Shown piece after piece: positions 27,572-34,636 of a DNA stretch of 64,000 nucleotides. Every line of letters starts with the position of its first letter. The first letter of the stretch is position 1. The notes beneath the pieces were generated by a model. It ran no database searches, had not been told where the DNA came from, and worked only from the letters and a program-made list of their open reading frames with translations. The stretch spans positions 873,501 to 937,500 of the forward strand of contig NZ_CP034563.1 of assembly GCF_003970675.1 (NCBI RefSeq), written 5' to 3'. This stretch comes from Flammeovirga pectinis. Its GTDB lineage: Bacteria > Bacteroidota > Bacteroidia > Cytophagales > Flammeovirgaceae. Made by a program: the position numbers and the translations under genes.

Positions 27572-28069
27572 ATGGCATTTTATCAATTTAAAAGAGAGCA
27601 ATTAATTAATGCGAGTGTAGATGAAGTATGGGATTTTATTTCATCACCAAGAAATTTAAAGGAGATCACACCTGACTATATGGGTTTTGATGTAACCTCT
27701 ACAGATATTCCTGAAAAAATGTATGAAGGAATGATTATCACGTACAAGGTTAGTCCTCTTTTAGGTTTTAAAATGGATTGGATGACTGAAATTACAAAAG
27801 TAAGAGATAAAGAATATTTTGTTGATGAACAACGTGTTGGTCCTTACAATATTTGGCATCATCAGCATATATTAAAAGAGGTGAAAGACGGTGTTTTAAT
27901 GAAAGACATTGTTACCTATGCACCACCATTTGGACCATTAGGTGCAATTGCAAACACATTGATGATACGCTCAAAATTAGAAGAAATTTTTGCTTACCGT
28001 AAAAAAGTAGTCGAAAAAAAATGGGGAACATTACCCAAAGTAAGATCTGTTGAAGGACTTGCTGGATAG
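27572..28069 (+). CDS. SRPBCC-family (START-like) ligand-binding protein
   Basis: The 165-residue protein has the SRPBCC/cyclase-dehydrase pattern. It opens with FKREQLINASVDEVWDFISSPRNLKEITPDYMGF, has a hydrophobic cavity-lining middle (ITYKVSPLLGFKMDWMTEI) and a C-terminal helix. Such folds bind lipids or other hydrophobic ligands. This subgroup commonly travels with photolyase/cryptochrome and SDR genes in light-stress loci. Here it follows the Lacal_2735 gene by 6 bases; no photolyase gene is in the window. Ligand unknown. Confidence 0.85.
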   Translation: MAFYQFKREQLINASVDEVWDFISSPRNLKEITPDYMGFDVTSTDIPEKMYEGMIITYKVSPLLGFKMDWMTEITKVRDKEYFVDEQRVGPYNIWHHQHILKEVKDGVLMKDIVTYAPPFGPLGAIANTLMIRSKLEEIFAYRKKVVEKKWGTLPKVRSVEGLAG

Positions 28070-28184
28070 AAAATCGTACTTTCCTGTTAAAACCTATTTT
28101 ATTCGACAGATCATAAAATTACTTCAATTGAATAAGTAACAAAGGTTTGTCTACCTAATTTGCCAAACAAAATTCAACACAAAA

Positions 28185-28220
28185 AAAGCCTCAATCTATA
28201 TAAGATTGAAGGCTTTTTGA
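28185..28220 (+). terminator. Intrinsic terminator after the SDR operon
   Basis: The stem aaaagcctcaatct / agattgaaggctttt has one bulged base and a short T-run. It lies about 115 bases beyond the SRPBCC stop. Confidence 0.7.
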
Positions 28221-28369
28221 ATTGTAGAAGCTAGATAGTAAATTTTATCTTAAGCAATCTTCATTTTATTGTAAACTCAATATCCTCTCATTCCTCAGTC
28301 AATATCCTTTTAGATTTAGTAGAAAAAGAACTTGTTTTAACTACTAAAAGTATATTTAAATTTTGATCA

Positions 28370-29068
28370 TTAATTTTTAGGAGTAGTAACAGCATAATTT
28401 GCTGTTGATCCAGTTTGAGGTACAGTTGTATACCAGATACCATTACAAACATGGTAAGTAACTCCATTTACAATTTCTGTTGTTGTGCCCTCTGGAAGTG
28501 CATTTACAACAGCCCCTTGAGGAGCAGTTATTACAGCAAATCCACCACTTGGGTTAGCTTGATAATAATTACCGGCAAAGTAATAATACGTTTTTCCACT
28601 AACAATTAAAGTAACATTTCCAGCAGGTAAAGTTTTTAATGTTGATCCTATCGGAGCAGCTACAACTTTATAATTTCCACTAGGTTGTTTTTCATAATAA
28701 ACACCTTTATCGCAGTAATAATCTTGTTTCTGATTGTTCTCGTCTATTGCATGAACAATTATTGCAGTGGTTGCAATAGTGGCTACAGTTGCACCAACTG
28801 GGTGCCAATATGGGCCATACATTGGCGCACCATAATAGGCATGTGGAGCAACAACTACTGGTCCTCTATGTACGTAAGTTGGTCCAGTATGCACTACTGT
28901 TGGCCCTCTATGAATATAAGTTGGTCCTTTGTTTACATAAGTAGGACCGTGGTGTATTACGGTAGCACTATGTGAAGGATAGACTCTTCTAACTTGAGCA
29001 AAACTAATATTTGTAAGGAAGAAAATTCCAAGTAAAATTATTGATAATGATGATCTGAGGATATTCAT
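28370..29068 (-). CDS. Secreted DUF6515-like protein with GPTY-type repeats
   Basis: I start at 29068 (MNILRSS...), giving a clean signal peptide ending SFAQ; the longer frame adds 14 charged residues. After the signal come repeated units of about seven residues, GPTYVNK, GPTYIHR, GPTVVHT, GPTYVHR (about residues 35-62), rich in His, Tyr and Pro. A hydrophobic segment follows near 88-104. The second half has three related repeats with GTTLKTLP-like turns (IGSTLKTLPAGN, QGAVVNALPEGT), each followed by YY/YH strands (about residues 120-220). It resembles DUF6515-type cell-surface proteins. Function is unknown. Confidence 0.65.
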   Translation of the reverse strand: MNILRSSLSIILLGIFFLTNISFAQVRRVYPSHSATVIHHGPTYVNKGPTYIHRGPTVVHTGPTYVHRGPVVVAPHAYYGAPMYGPYWHPVGATVATIATTAIIVHAIDENNQKQDYYCDKGVYYEKQPSGNYKVVAAPIGSTLKTLPAGNVTLIVSGKTYYYFAGNYYQANPSGGFAVITAPQGAVVNALPEGTTTEIVNGVTYHVCNGIWYTTVPQTGSTANYAVTTPKN

Positions 29069-29148
29069 GTTTTTATATTTAAAGTTCTTAGTATAAAGAA
29101 CGCTTAACATAGTATTACGTTGGAAGCCTTTACAGTCATTTACCTAAA

Positions 29149-29182
29149 TTGCAGGTGTTTTTGAATTAAAAATCTATATTTG
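29149..29182 (+). promoter_or_regulatory. Candidate promoter for the gene at 29209
   Basis: A perfect TAnnTTTG box (tatatttg, 29175-29182) lies 26 bases before the ATG, with a TTG 23 bases upstream of it (29149-29151). The -7 box is good; the upstream spacing is slightly long. Confidence 0.4.
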
Positions 29183-29208
29183 ATACTTTCTAGTCATAAT
29201 TTGAAAGT

Positions 29209-30114
29209 ATGCTACAACTAAAGACCTCAAAACTACTGCTCCCTATTGTTATATTACACTTACAATGCCTTTTACTTTATACAATAGTAAATTGGTTTCT
29301 AACCATGTACGTAAGTAATGAAGTGATAGATATTTACTGGTCAGATTCGATTTTACCGTTTATTATTTTTCCTTTTGTTTTTATCTATTTTAGTAATAAT
29401 CATTTTAATGGTTATGTACTTAAAAATGGTAAGATGGGGAGGTTAGTTGTCAGCTTTTCATTAGGTTTACTTACTGCAATAGTAAGCTTATTTATTCAAG
29501 GAACGATACGAGAACACTCTGGTGCTTTAAAAGAAATTAAAACGGTAGACGAACTTTCTTATAAAAATGGAGATCGTAAGTACCATATCAAAGACTATTT
29601 TATTGATAATAAACATGTGACATATACAGCTTACCTTACTTATAAAAAGAACAAGAATACTGTTCTTAATGTCATATTTACATCACCAATAAAAAGTCAT
29701 TCTTCTTCTGTAAATACAAAAATTTTATACGGATTTTTGGCAACCCCTTATTCAATTGCAATAAAAGATAAAGGGACAAAAGAAAACTATAAAGCATTGA
29801 TAGAGTACTATGAACAAGTAAAAATCAACTATATGGATTTAGACTTTACTAAAATTCAATATTTTAAGAAAGTTCCAAATTCTAAAAAATTAGTAATATA
29901 TAATAAGTGTGCAGCAAAGAATAAGTACTATTACAATAAAGAGGTAAGTGTGATATTAGAGGCGAGTTTAGAACCGTATGGTACAATTGATATCAATAGT
30001 TTTTTTTATATTCTCATTGCTGAAATAGTCTATTTCTTAATTCTTGCCTCAACAATATACAGTGGGATAAATCGAAAAGTTAAAAAAAAGAGATATAGCA
30101 AATCAACCTACTAA
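29209..30114 (+). CDS. Hypothetical membrane protein (301 aa)
   Basis: The 301-residue protein has three N-terminal hydrophobic helices (about residues 9-35, 45-62 and 78-103). A soluble domain of about 150 residues follows (roughly 105-260), lysine- and tyrosine-rich. One last helix sits near 265-287 before a basic tail. The layout suggests an inner-membrane protein with an extracytoplasmic domain. I recognise no family. A TAnnTTTG promoter box lies just upstream. Confidence 0.65.
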   Translation: MLQLKTSKLLLPIVILHLQCLLLYTIVNWFLTMYVSNEVIDIYWSDSILPFIIFPFVFIYFSNNHFNGYVLKNGKMGRLVVSFSLGLLTAIVSLFIQGTIREHSGALKEIKTVDELSYKNGDRKYHIKDYFIDNKHVTYTAYLTYKKNKNTVLNVIFTSPIKSHSSSVNTKILYGFLATPYSIAIKDKGTKENYKALIEYYEQVKINYMDLDFTKIQYFKKVPNSKKLVIYNKCAAKNKYYYNKEVSVILEASLEPYGTIDINSFFYILIAEIVYFLILASTIYSGINRKVKKKRYSKSTY

Positions 30115-30150
30115 TATACATTTAGATGTACACTAATAGGTTGCTTTTGT
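30104..30150. terminator. Probable bidirectional terminator
   Basis: An imperfect hairpin pairs caaccta with taggttg and tacat with atgta, with T-rich flanks on the plus side. It overlaps the last codons of the hypothetical membrane protein gene. Confidence 0.45.
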
Positions 30151-30172
30151 ATATCAATAGATAATTAATTTT

Positions 30173-30745
30173 TTATTTTTTTGAATGCATTCCTTCTTTT
30201 ATATTTTTCAATTTACTTGCAACTATAAATTCAGAGATACCTGCATTAAATAAAGCTAGACTAAACCAGAAAGTAGCAGTTAAACTAGCAAATGTCATGT
30301 TAGTGATAATTATGAAACCTAATAAAAGGCCTACAATACCAGAGAACATTAATAGACCCCAACTATTAGAAACATCTTTATATTCTATAGATTTACCAAT
30401 TGTTTCTAAGCCTTTTATTAATACATAGAACCCTAAATAAAGAGGTAAAGTAGTAAGTGACATTGCTGGGTTAGTAATTAAAATAACACCAAGTATTGTG
30501 GTAAACATACCACCTGCAAAACTCCAACCCCAATTTTCTTGAGACTTTCTAGCATCTAATGCAGTAAACATTTGACTAATACCTACGGCTAAAAATGTAA
30601 GACTAAAAAGATAAGATAAAGAAACGAAAGTTTCTAATGGATGAGCAACTGTCCATGTACCTAAACCAATTAGTAATAAACCCGAAATTAAAGGAAAGTA
30701 CCAATGTTTAATGTTGTATTTTAAAGCACTAGATAAATGATTCAT
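30173..30745 (-). CDS. HdeD-like DUF308 membrane protein
   Basis: The 190-residue protein has six hydrophobic helices in two threefold halves, the DUF308/HdeD pattern. KHWYFPLISGLLLIGLGTWTVAHPLETFVSLSYLF opens the first half, followed by LGVILITNPAMSLTTLP. HdeD in E. coli contributes to acid resistance at high cell density; most DUF308 proteins have no proven function. It is a single minus-strand gene, about 16 kb from the decarboxylase locus, so a joint role is only a possibility. Confidence 0.85.
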   Translation of the reverse strand: MNHLSSALKYNIKHWYFPLISGLLLIGLGTWTVAHPLETFVSLSYLFSLTFLAVGISQMFTALDARKSQENWGWSFAGGMFTTILGVILITNPAMSLTTLPLYLGFYVLIKGLETIGKSIEYKDVSNSWGLLMFSGIVGLLLGFIIITNMTFASLTATFWFSLALFNAGISEFIVASKLKNIKEGMHSKK

Positions 30746-30908
30746 AATTATATGTTTTGTGTAAAGTGAAGTGTAAATATTTCCTCTTTAGAGAGATACA
30801 TATAATAACGGTGTTACTACTATTTTTACTTACAACATATAACTAATAACTATCAAAATTTAATAATAGATATTTTCTTCTACTATTGACTATCGGAGAA
30901 ATATTCCT

Positions 30909-31946
30909 TTAATAACTATGCTCGTCTAATTTTACTTTTCCCCAAAACACTTTATAAACAATAAAAGTATAGGTAAGAACTAATGGTGTTCCGATGGCAG
31001 CAATAGTAAGCATAATTCCTAATGCTTTTTGAGATGCCGCAGCATTGTATATTGTAATTGTGTTTTCTGGATTGTTTGTAGCAATCAATAAGGATGGGTA
31101 GAGTTGTACAGCTACCAATATTAATAATAAGCTAAAAGTGATTGACGAGAATATAAATGCAGATAAATACTTTTGCTTTTTGGCTAAACGTGGAATATTT
31201 GCAATACTTAATACGGCCAAAACAGGTAGTATAAATAATACTGGATATTCTTTAAAACGTTCCGCTAAGTGTGGGAAAAATATAAGCGTGTACAAACTCA
31301 TAATTGTGTACATTATTATAAAAGCAATCATACACTTCTCTAACATCAATACAACATGATCAAAGAGTTTGCCCTCTGTTTTTAAAGAGAGATATATAGC
31401 ACCGTGCATCATCATTAAAGTAAGTGTTGTGAACCCAACTATTATTGCATAGGGATTCAGGAACATCGTTAAATGAGGGTTAATTGCTTCAAAATGCTCA
31501 TCCAAAGGAAAACCCTGTAATACGTTTCCTAATACAACACCTAATAAAAAGGCGATCATGCCACTTGAAAGTGTATATGTGAAATCCCATAAATTTCGCC
31601 ACCATTTCATTTCCTCTTTAGACCTAAATTCAATAGATATTGCTCTTAGAATTATAAAGAAAATAAACAACATAAAAGGGATATACATTGCAGAAAACAA
31701 GGTAGCATAAAAGATAGGAAAGCCAGCAAACAAAGTACCGCCTCCAATTACTAACCATACCTCGTTTCCATCCCAAACCGGGCCGACTGCATTAAGTGCA
31801 ATACGTCTGTTTTTATCACTGCGTATAAATAAGTGCATTGCACCTGCACCTAAATCAAAACCATCTAAAATTCCGTAACCTGAAAATAAAGCTCCCACTA
31901 CTAAAAACCATAGCGTAGGATAGTCTAAGCCTAAAATTGTTTCCAT
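30909..31946 (-). CDS. cydB: Cytochrome bd quinol oxidase subunit II
   Basis: The 345-residue, multi-helix membrane protein begins LDYPTLWFLVVGALFSGYGILDGFDLGAGAMHLF and has GPVWDGNEVWLVIGGGTLFAGFP near residue 54. Both are signature segments of CydB. It is the structural partner of CydA in the bd-type terminal oxidase, which reduces O2 with quinol at high affinity in the inner membrane. The gene starts 8 bases after cydA on the minus strand, so the two are cotranscribed. No CydX-like small gene is obvious after it. Confidence 0.95.
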   Translation of the reverse strand: METILGLDYPTLWFLVVGALFSGYGILDGFDLGAGAMHLFIRSDKNRRIALNAVGPVWDGNEVWLVIGGGTLFAGFPIFYATLFSAMYIPFMLFIFFIILRAISIEFRSKEEMKWWRNLWDFTYTLSSGMIAFLLGVVLGNVLQGFPLDEHFEAINPHLTMFLNPYAIIVGFTTLTLMMMHGAIYLSLKTEGKLFDHVVLMLEKCMIAFIIMYTIMSLYTLIFFPHLAERFKEYPVLFILPVLAVLSIANIPRLAKKQKYLSAFIFSSITFSLLLILVAVQLYPSLLIATNNPENTITIYNAAASQKALGIMLTIAAIGTPLVLTYTFIVYKVFWGKVKLDEHSY

Positions 31947-31954
31947 GAGTAGTG

Positions 31955-33334
31955 TTAATCTTTAGTGAAAAAGTTATTTATATTTTGTTGATGTGGTCTA
32001 TGATCTATCAAATGAGCATCTTCTGGACCATGTTTAATTTTCTTATTTAAAAGGTAGATAAACAAGACCAAGAGGAGAGAGTAGATTAATGAAAACATTA
32101 TTAATGAGAAAAGTACTTGATCTGCAGATACAGCCTTAGAGAGTGCATCAGAAGTACGTAATAAACCATAAACAACCCAGGGTTGTCTCCCCATTTCTGC
32201 AGCAAACCAACCAAACTGATTTGCCAATTGAGGTAATATTACTGCAAATACAAATATCCACAATAACCATTTGTGGTTAAAAAGTTGCTTTCTCCACAGT
32301 AAAAAACTACCGAGTAGCGAAAGCCCAATAAGTAGCATTCCAATACCTACCATTAAATGGTAAAACTGGAAAATAGCATTTACTTGACTGGGTTGATCTT
32401 CTACTGCAAATTTATCTAATCCTGTTACTTTATCATCAAATGTTTGGTAGAGGAGTAATGAAAGACCTCCAGGAATTTTTACACCATAGACTTCTTTATT
32501 TTCTTGATCTACCCATCCAAATAAATACAAATCGGCAGGGTCTTCAGTATAGTAATGTCCTTCAAAAGCAGCCAATTTTGCAGGTTGATTTTTTGCAACA
32601 CCATCCGCAGATAGATGACCTAAAAAAAGTTGCACTAAAGAAAAGACAGTCGCTGCAATTAAGCCCAATTTAATTCCTGTTTTAGAAATTTCTTGGTGTC
32701 TATCTCTTACTAAATAATAGGCATGAACACTTATGTATAAAAATGCACCAGCAAGAAAAGCACCCACCCAAACATGTAAAATACGCTCTACACTAGACGG
32801 GTTAAAAACCATTTCCCAAAAATCTGTAATCTCTGCTTTAGCCATCATGCCTTCTCCAACAATATGATAACCTGCAGGGGTTTGCTGCCAACTATTTGCT
32901 ACAACAATCCAGATTGCAGAAAACATAGAACCTAAGAATACACCAAGAGTAGAAATAAAATGAACTTTAGGACTAACCTTGTTCCACCCAAATAATAATA
33001 TACCTAAAAAACTACTTTCTAATGCAAAAGCAAATATCCCCTCTGCTGCAAGTGCAGAGCCAAAGATATCGCCAACATAGCGGGAGTAAGTTGCCCAATT
33101 GGTACCAAATTCAAATTCCATTACAATACCTGTAGCCACGCCTATACCAAAGGTTAATGCAAATATTTTTGTCCAGAAGCGTGTAAGGACTTCATATTTT
33201 TTTTTGTGTGTTTTTAAAAACATTCCTTCGGAAATAACGAGCATTAAACCGATACCAATACTTAAAGGAGGATAGATATAATGGAATGAAATTGTAAAAG
33301 CAAATTGTATTCGAGAGAGGATTTCTACGTCCAT
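31955..33334 (-). CDS. cydA: Cytochrome bd quinol oxidase subunit I
   Basis: The 459-residue protein begins MDVEILSRIQFAFTISFHYIYPPLSIG; the histidine at residue 18 corresponds to the heme-ligand histidine of helix I. Other family marks are FGIGVATGIVMEFEFGTNW near residue 58, EGIFAFALESSFLGILLFGW near 98, and HVWVGAFLAGAFL near 190. It uses quinol and oxygen to form water and carries hemes b558, b595 and d. The quinol-binding Q loop is of the short type. It heads a two-gene minus-strand operon with cydB. Expression is usually raised by low oxygen, and a palindrome lies about 65 bases upstream of the start. Confidence 0.95.
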   Translation of the reverse strand: MDVEILSRIQFAFTISFHYIYPPLSIGIGLMLVISEGMFLKTHKKKYEVLTRFWTKIFALTFGIGVATGIVMEFEFGTNWATYSRYVGDIFGSALAAEGIFAFALESSFLGILLFGWNKVSPKVHFISTLGVFLGSMFSAIWIVVANSWQQTPAGYHIVGEGMMAKAEITDFWEMVFNPSSVERILHVWVGAFLAGAFLYISVHAYYLVRDRHQEISKTGIKLGLIAATVFSLVQLFLGHLSADGVAKNQPAKLAAFEGHYYTEDPADLYLFGWVDQENKEVYGVKIPGGLSLLLYQTFDDKVTGLDKFAVEDQPSQVNAIFQFYHLMVGIGMLLIGLSLLGSFLLWRKQLFNHKWLLWIFVFAVILPQLANQFGWFAAEMGRQPWVVYGLLRTSDALSKAVSADQVLFSLIMFSLIYSLLLVLFIYLLNKKIKHGPEDAHLIDHRPHQQNINNFFTKD

Positions 33335-33398
33335 AATTAATGATAGGTTTTTTGAGTTTAAGTAGTATAAAGCTAATAACTTTTTGATGAAATTGAAT

Positions 33399-33414
33399 GT
33401 TTAATGTATTAAAC
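33399..33414. promoter_or_regulatory. Palindrome upstream of cydAB, candidate operator
   Basis: gtttaat-gt-attaaac is a 7-bp dyad with a 2-base centre, 65-80 bases before the cydA start. The loop is too small for a hairpin, so a dimeric regulator site is the likelier reading. Confidence 0.35.
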
Positions 33415-33541
33415 TTTTTTTGTTTTTTTGACAAGATTTATACGATTGAATTTATCAAGGTTTTGGTTGTATTTATGGGTTGTAATAAGGCAAATGAACT
33501 AAATTTACTATTGGGTAATTACTTACGACAACTAAGAATAG

Positions 33542-33568
33542 ATGTTGACACTTTTTTTTTGTCAACAT
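33542..33568. repeat. Inverted repeat in the cydA/33655 intergenic region
   Basis: Arms atgttgac and gtcaacat (8 bp) are separated by 11 mostly-T bases. It lies in the roughly 320-base gap between the divergent cydA and lipoprotein genes, about 90 bases before the latter. It could be an operator or a transcribed stem; the remainder of the gap shows nothing else I can support. Confidence 0.4.
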
Positions 33569-33654
33569 ACCATAATGGATGCAACTTTATATCTCTTTTT
33601 TGAAGTAATTTATATTATTATTATGACGATCAACTATTTTAGATTAACTACCTG

Positions 33655-34533
33655 ATGTTTAATAACAAAATTAATTTTCTGTTCTCACTATCTCTTGTCT
33701 GTATTTATGCATGTAAAACGATAGAAAAGAAGAGTGAAGTTCCTAATTCAGGCTTTTATCTTGCCATACATGAGGAAGCAATCTCTCCTAATCTTGAAAA
33801 AATTACAGGAATAATACCTTCCCAAAACAAGGATTATTTGTGGGTTCAAGAAAATAAAGGAAATAACCCGTTCATTTATTTATATAACTCAAAAACTGGT
33901 CTGCAAGAAAAGAAAGTATTTATTAGAGGAACATCAATTGCGTGGGAAGATTTAGCAAAAAGTTTCAATAAGGATAAACAAATGTCTATCCATGTGGCTG
34001 ATATTGGCGACCCTAATCTATCACGAAAAGATATACAAGTGTATTCTTTTAAAGAAGATGATATTGAAGATGATTTTGTAGCTCCAGAAGTGAAATATTT
34101 TACTTACCCTAATGGTCCCAGAGATGCAAGTGCAATGATTGTAAATCAGGAAACAGAGGAGTTTTATATTTTCACTTTAAATAAAGAATATACAGAGGTA
34201 TATGCAATAAGTATTCACCAAAAAGCAGGGAAGTTAAGGAAAATTGGTGTTCTGCCTTTTGGAAACGTAACCAACGTAGATATTTCCTTCAATAACAAAC
34301 GATTACTAATTGTAAAAGGGGGAGATTTAAACATGTGGAATATTGCTAATAATAGGGCACTTATTCCAAGTCTTTTAAATAATACACCTGATTACATTCA
34401 TGTAAAAGAAAAATCGGAGTATTTAGGGACTTGTTTTAAAGATGAGAAAAAGTTTTATGTTCTTGATAGAAAAGAGCCTAATCAGAAACCTGTAATTACT
34501 ACGTACCATGGAGAGGGAATTACAACTTTGTAA
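33655..34533 (+). CDS. Secreted lipoprotein with beta-propeller-like repeats
   Basis: The 292-residue protein has a signal sequence with lipobox IYAC (Cys 20). The rest alternates strands in a pattern suggesting a beta-propeller. The motifs WEDLAKSF near residue 99 and VADIGDPNLSRKDIQVYSF near 118 match a group of secreted Bacteroidota proteins with WEDxA...DIGDN signatures, related to SdiA-regulated/phytase-like propellers. It is probably exported to the outer membrane or surface. No enzymatic residue set can be read. It is a single gene with a strong terminator. Confidence 0.7.
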   Translation: MFNNKINFLFSLSLVCIYACKTIEKKSEVPNSGFYLAIHEEAISPNLEKITGIIPSQNKDYLWVQENKGNNPFIYLYNSKTGLQEKKVFIRGTSIAWEDLAKSFNKDKQMSIHVADIGDPNLSRKDIQVYSFKEDDIEDDFVAPEVKYFTYPNGPRDASAMIVNQETEEFYIFTLNKEYTEVYAISIHQKAGKLRKIGVLPFGNVTNVDISFNNKRLLIVKGGDLNMWNIANNRALIPSLLNNTPDYIHVKEKSEYLGTCFKDEKKFYVLDRKEPNQKPVITTYHGEGITTL

Positions 34534-34562
34534 TCTCTATTTCATTATTAATAAGATATTTA

Positions 34563-34620
34563 AACACCTTTTATAGCGACTTGCTTTTATGCAGATCGTT
34601 ATAAAAGGTGTTGTTTATTT
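34563..34620. terminator. Strong bidirectional terminator
   Basis: A 17-bp stem (aacaccttttatagcga / tcgttataaaaggtgtt, one G-U pair) lies between convergent genes, with T-rich flanks. Confidence 0.88.
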
Positions 34621-34636
34621 TATTGAAATACTTTAA

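Noticed and set aside
33397-33603. 68-codon plus-strand ORF between cydA and the lipoprotein gene
   Set aside because: It reads through a homopolymer-rich region with the two dyads and has no plausible protein features. I treat the region as regulatory.
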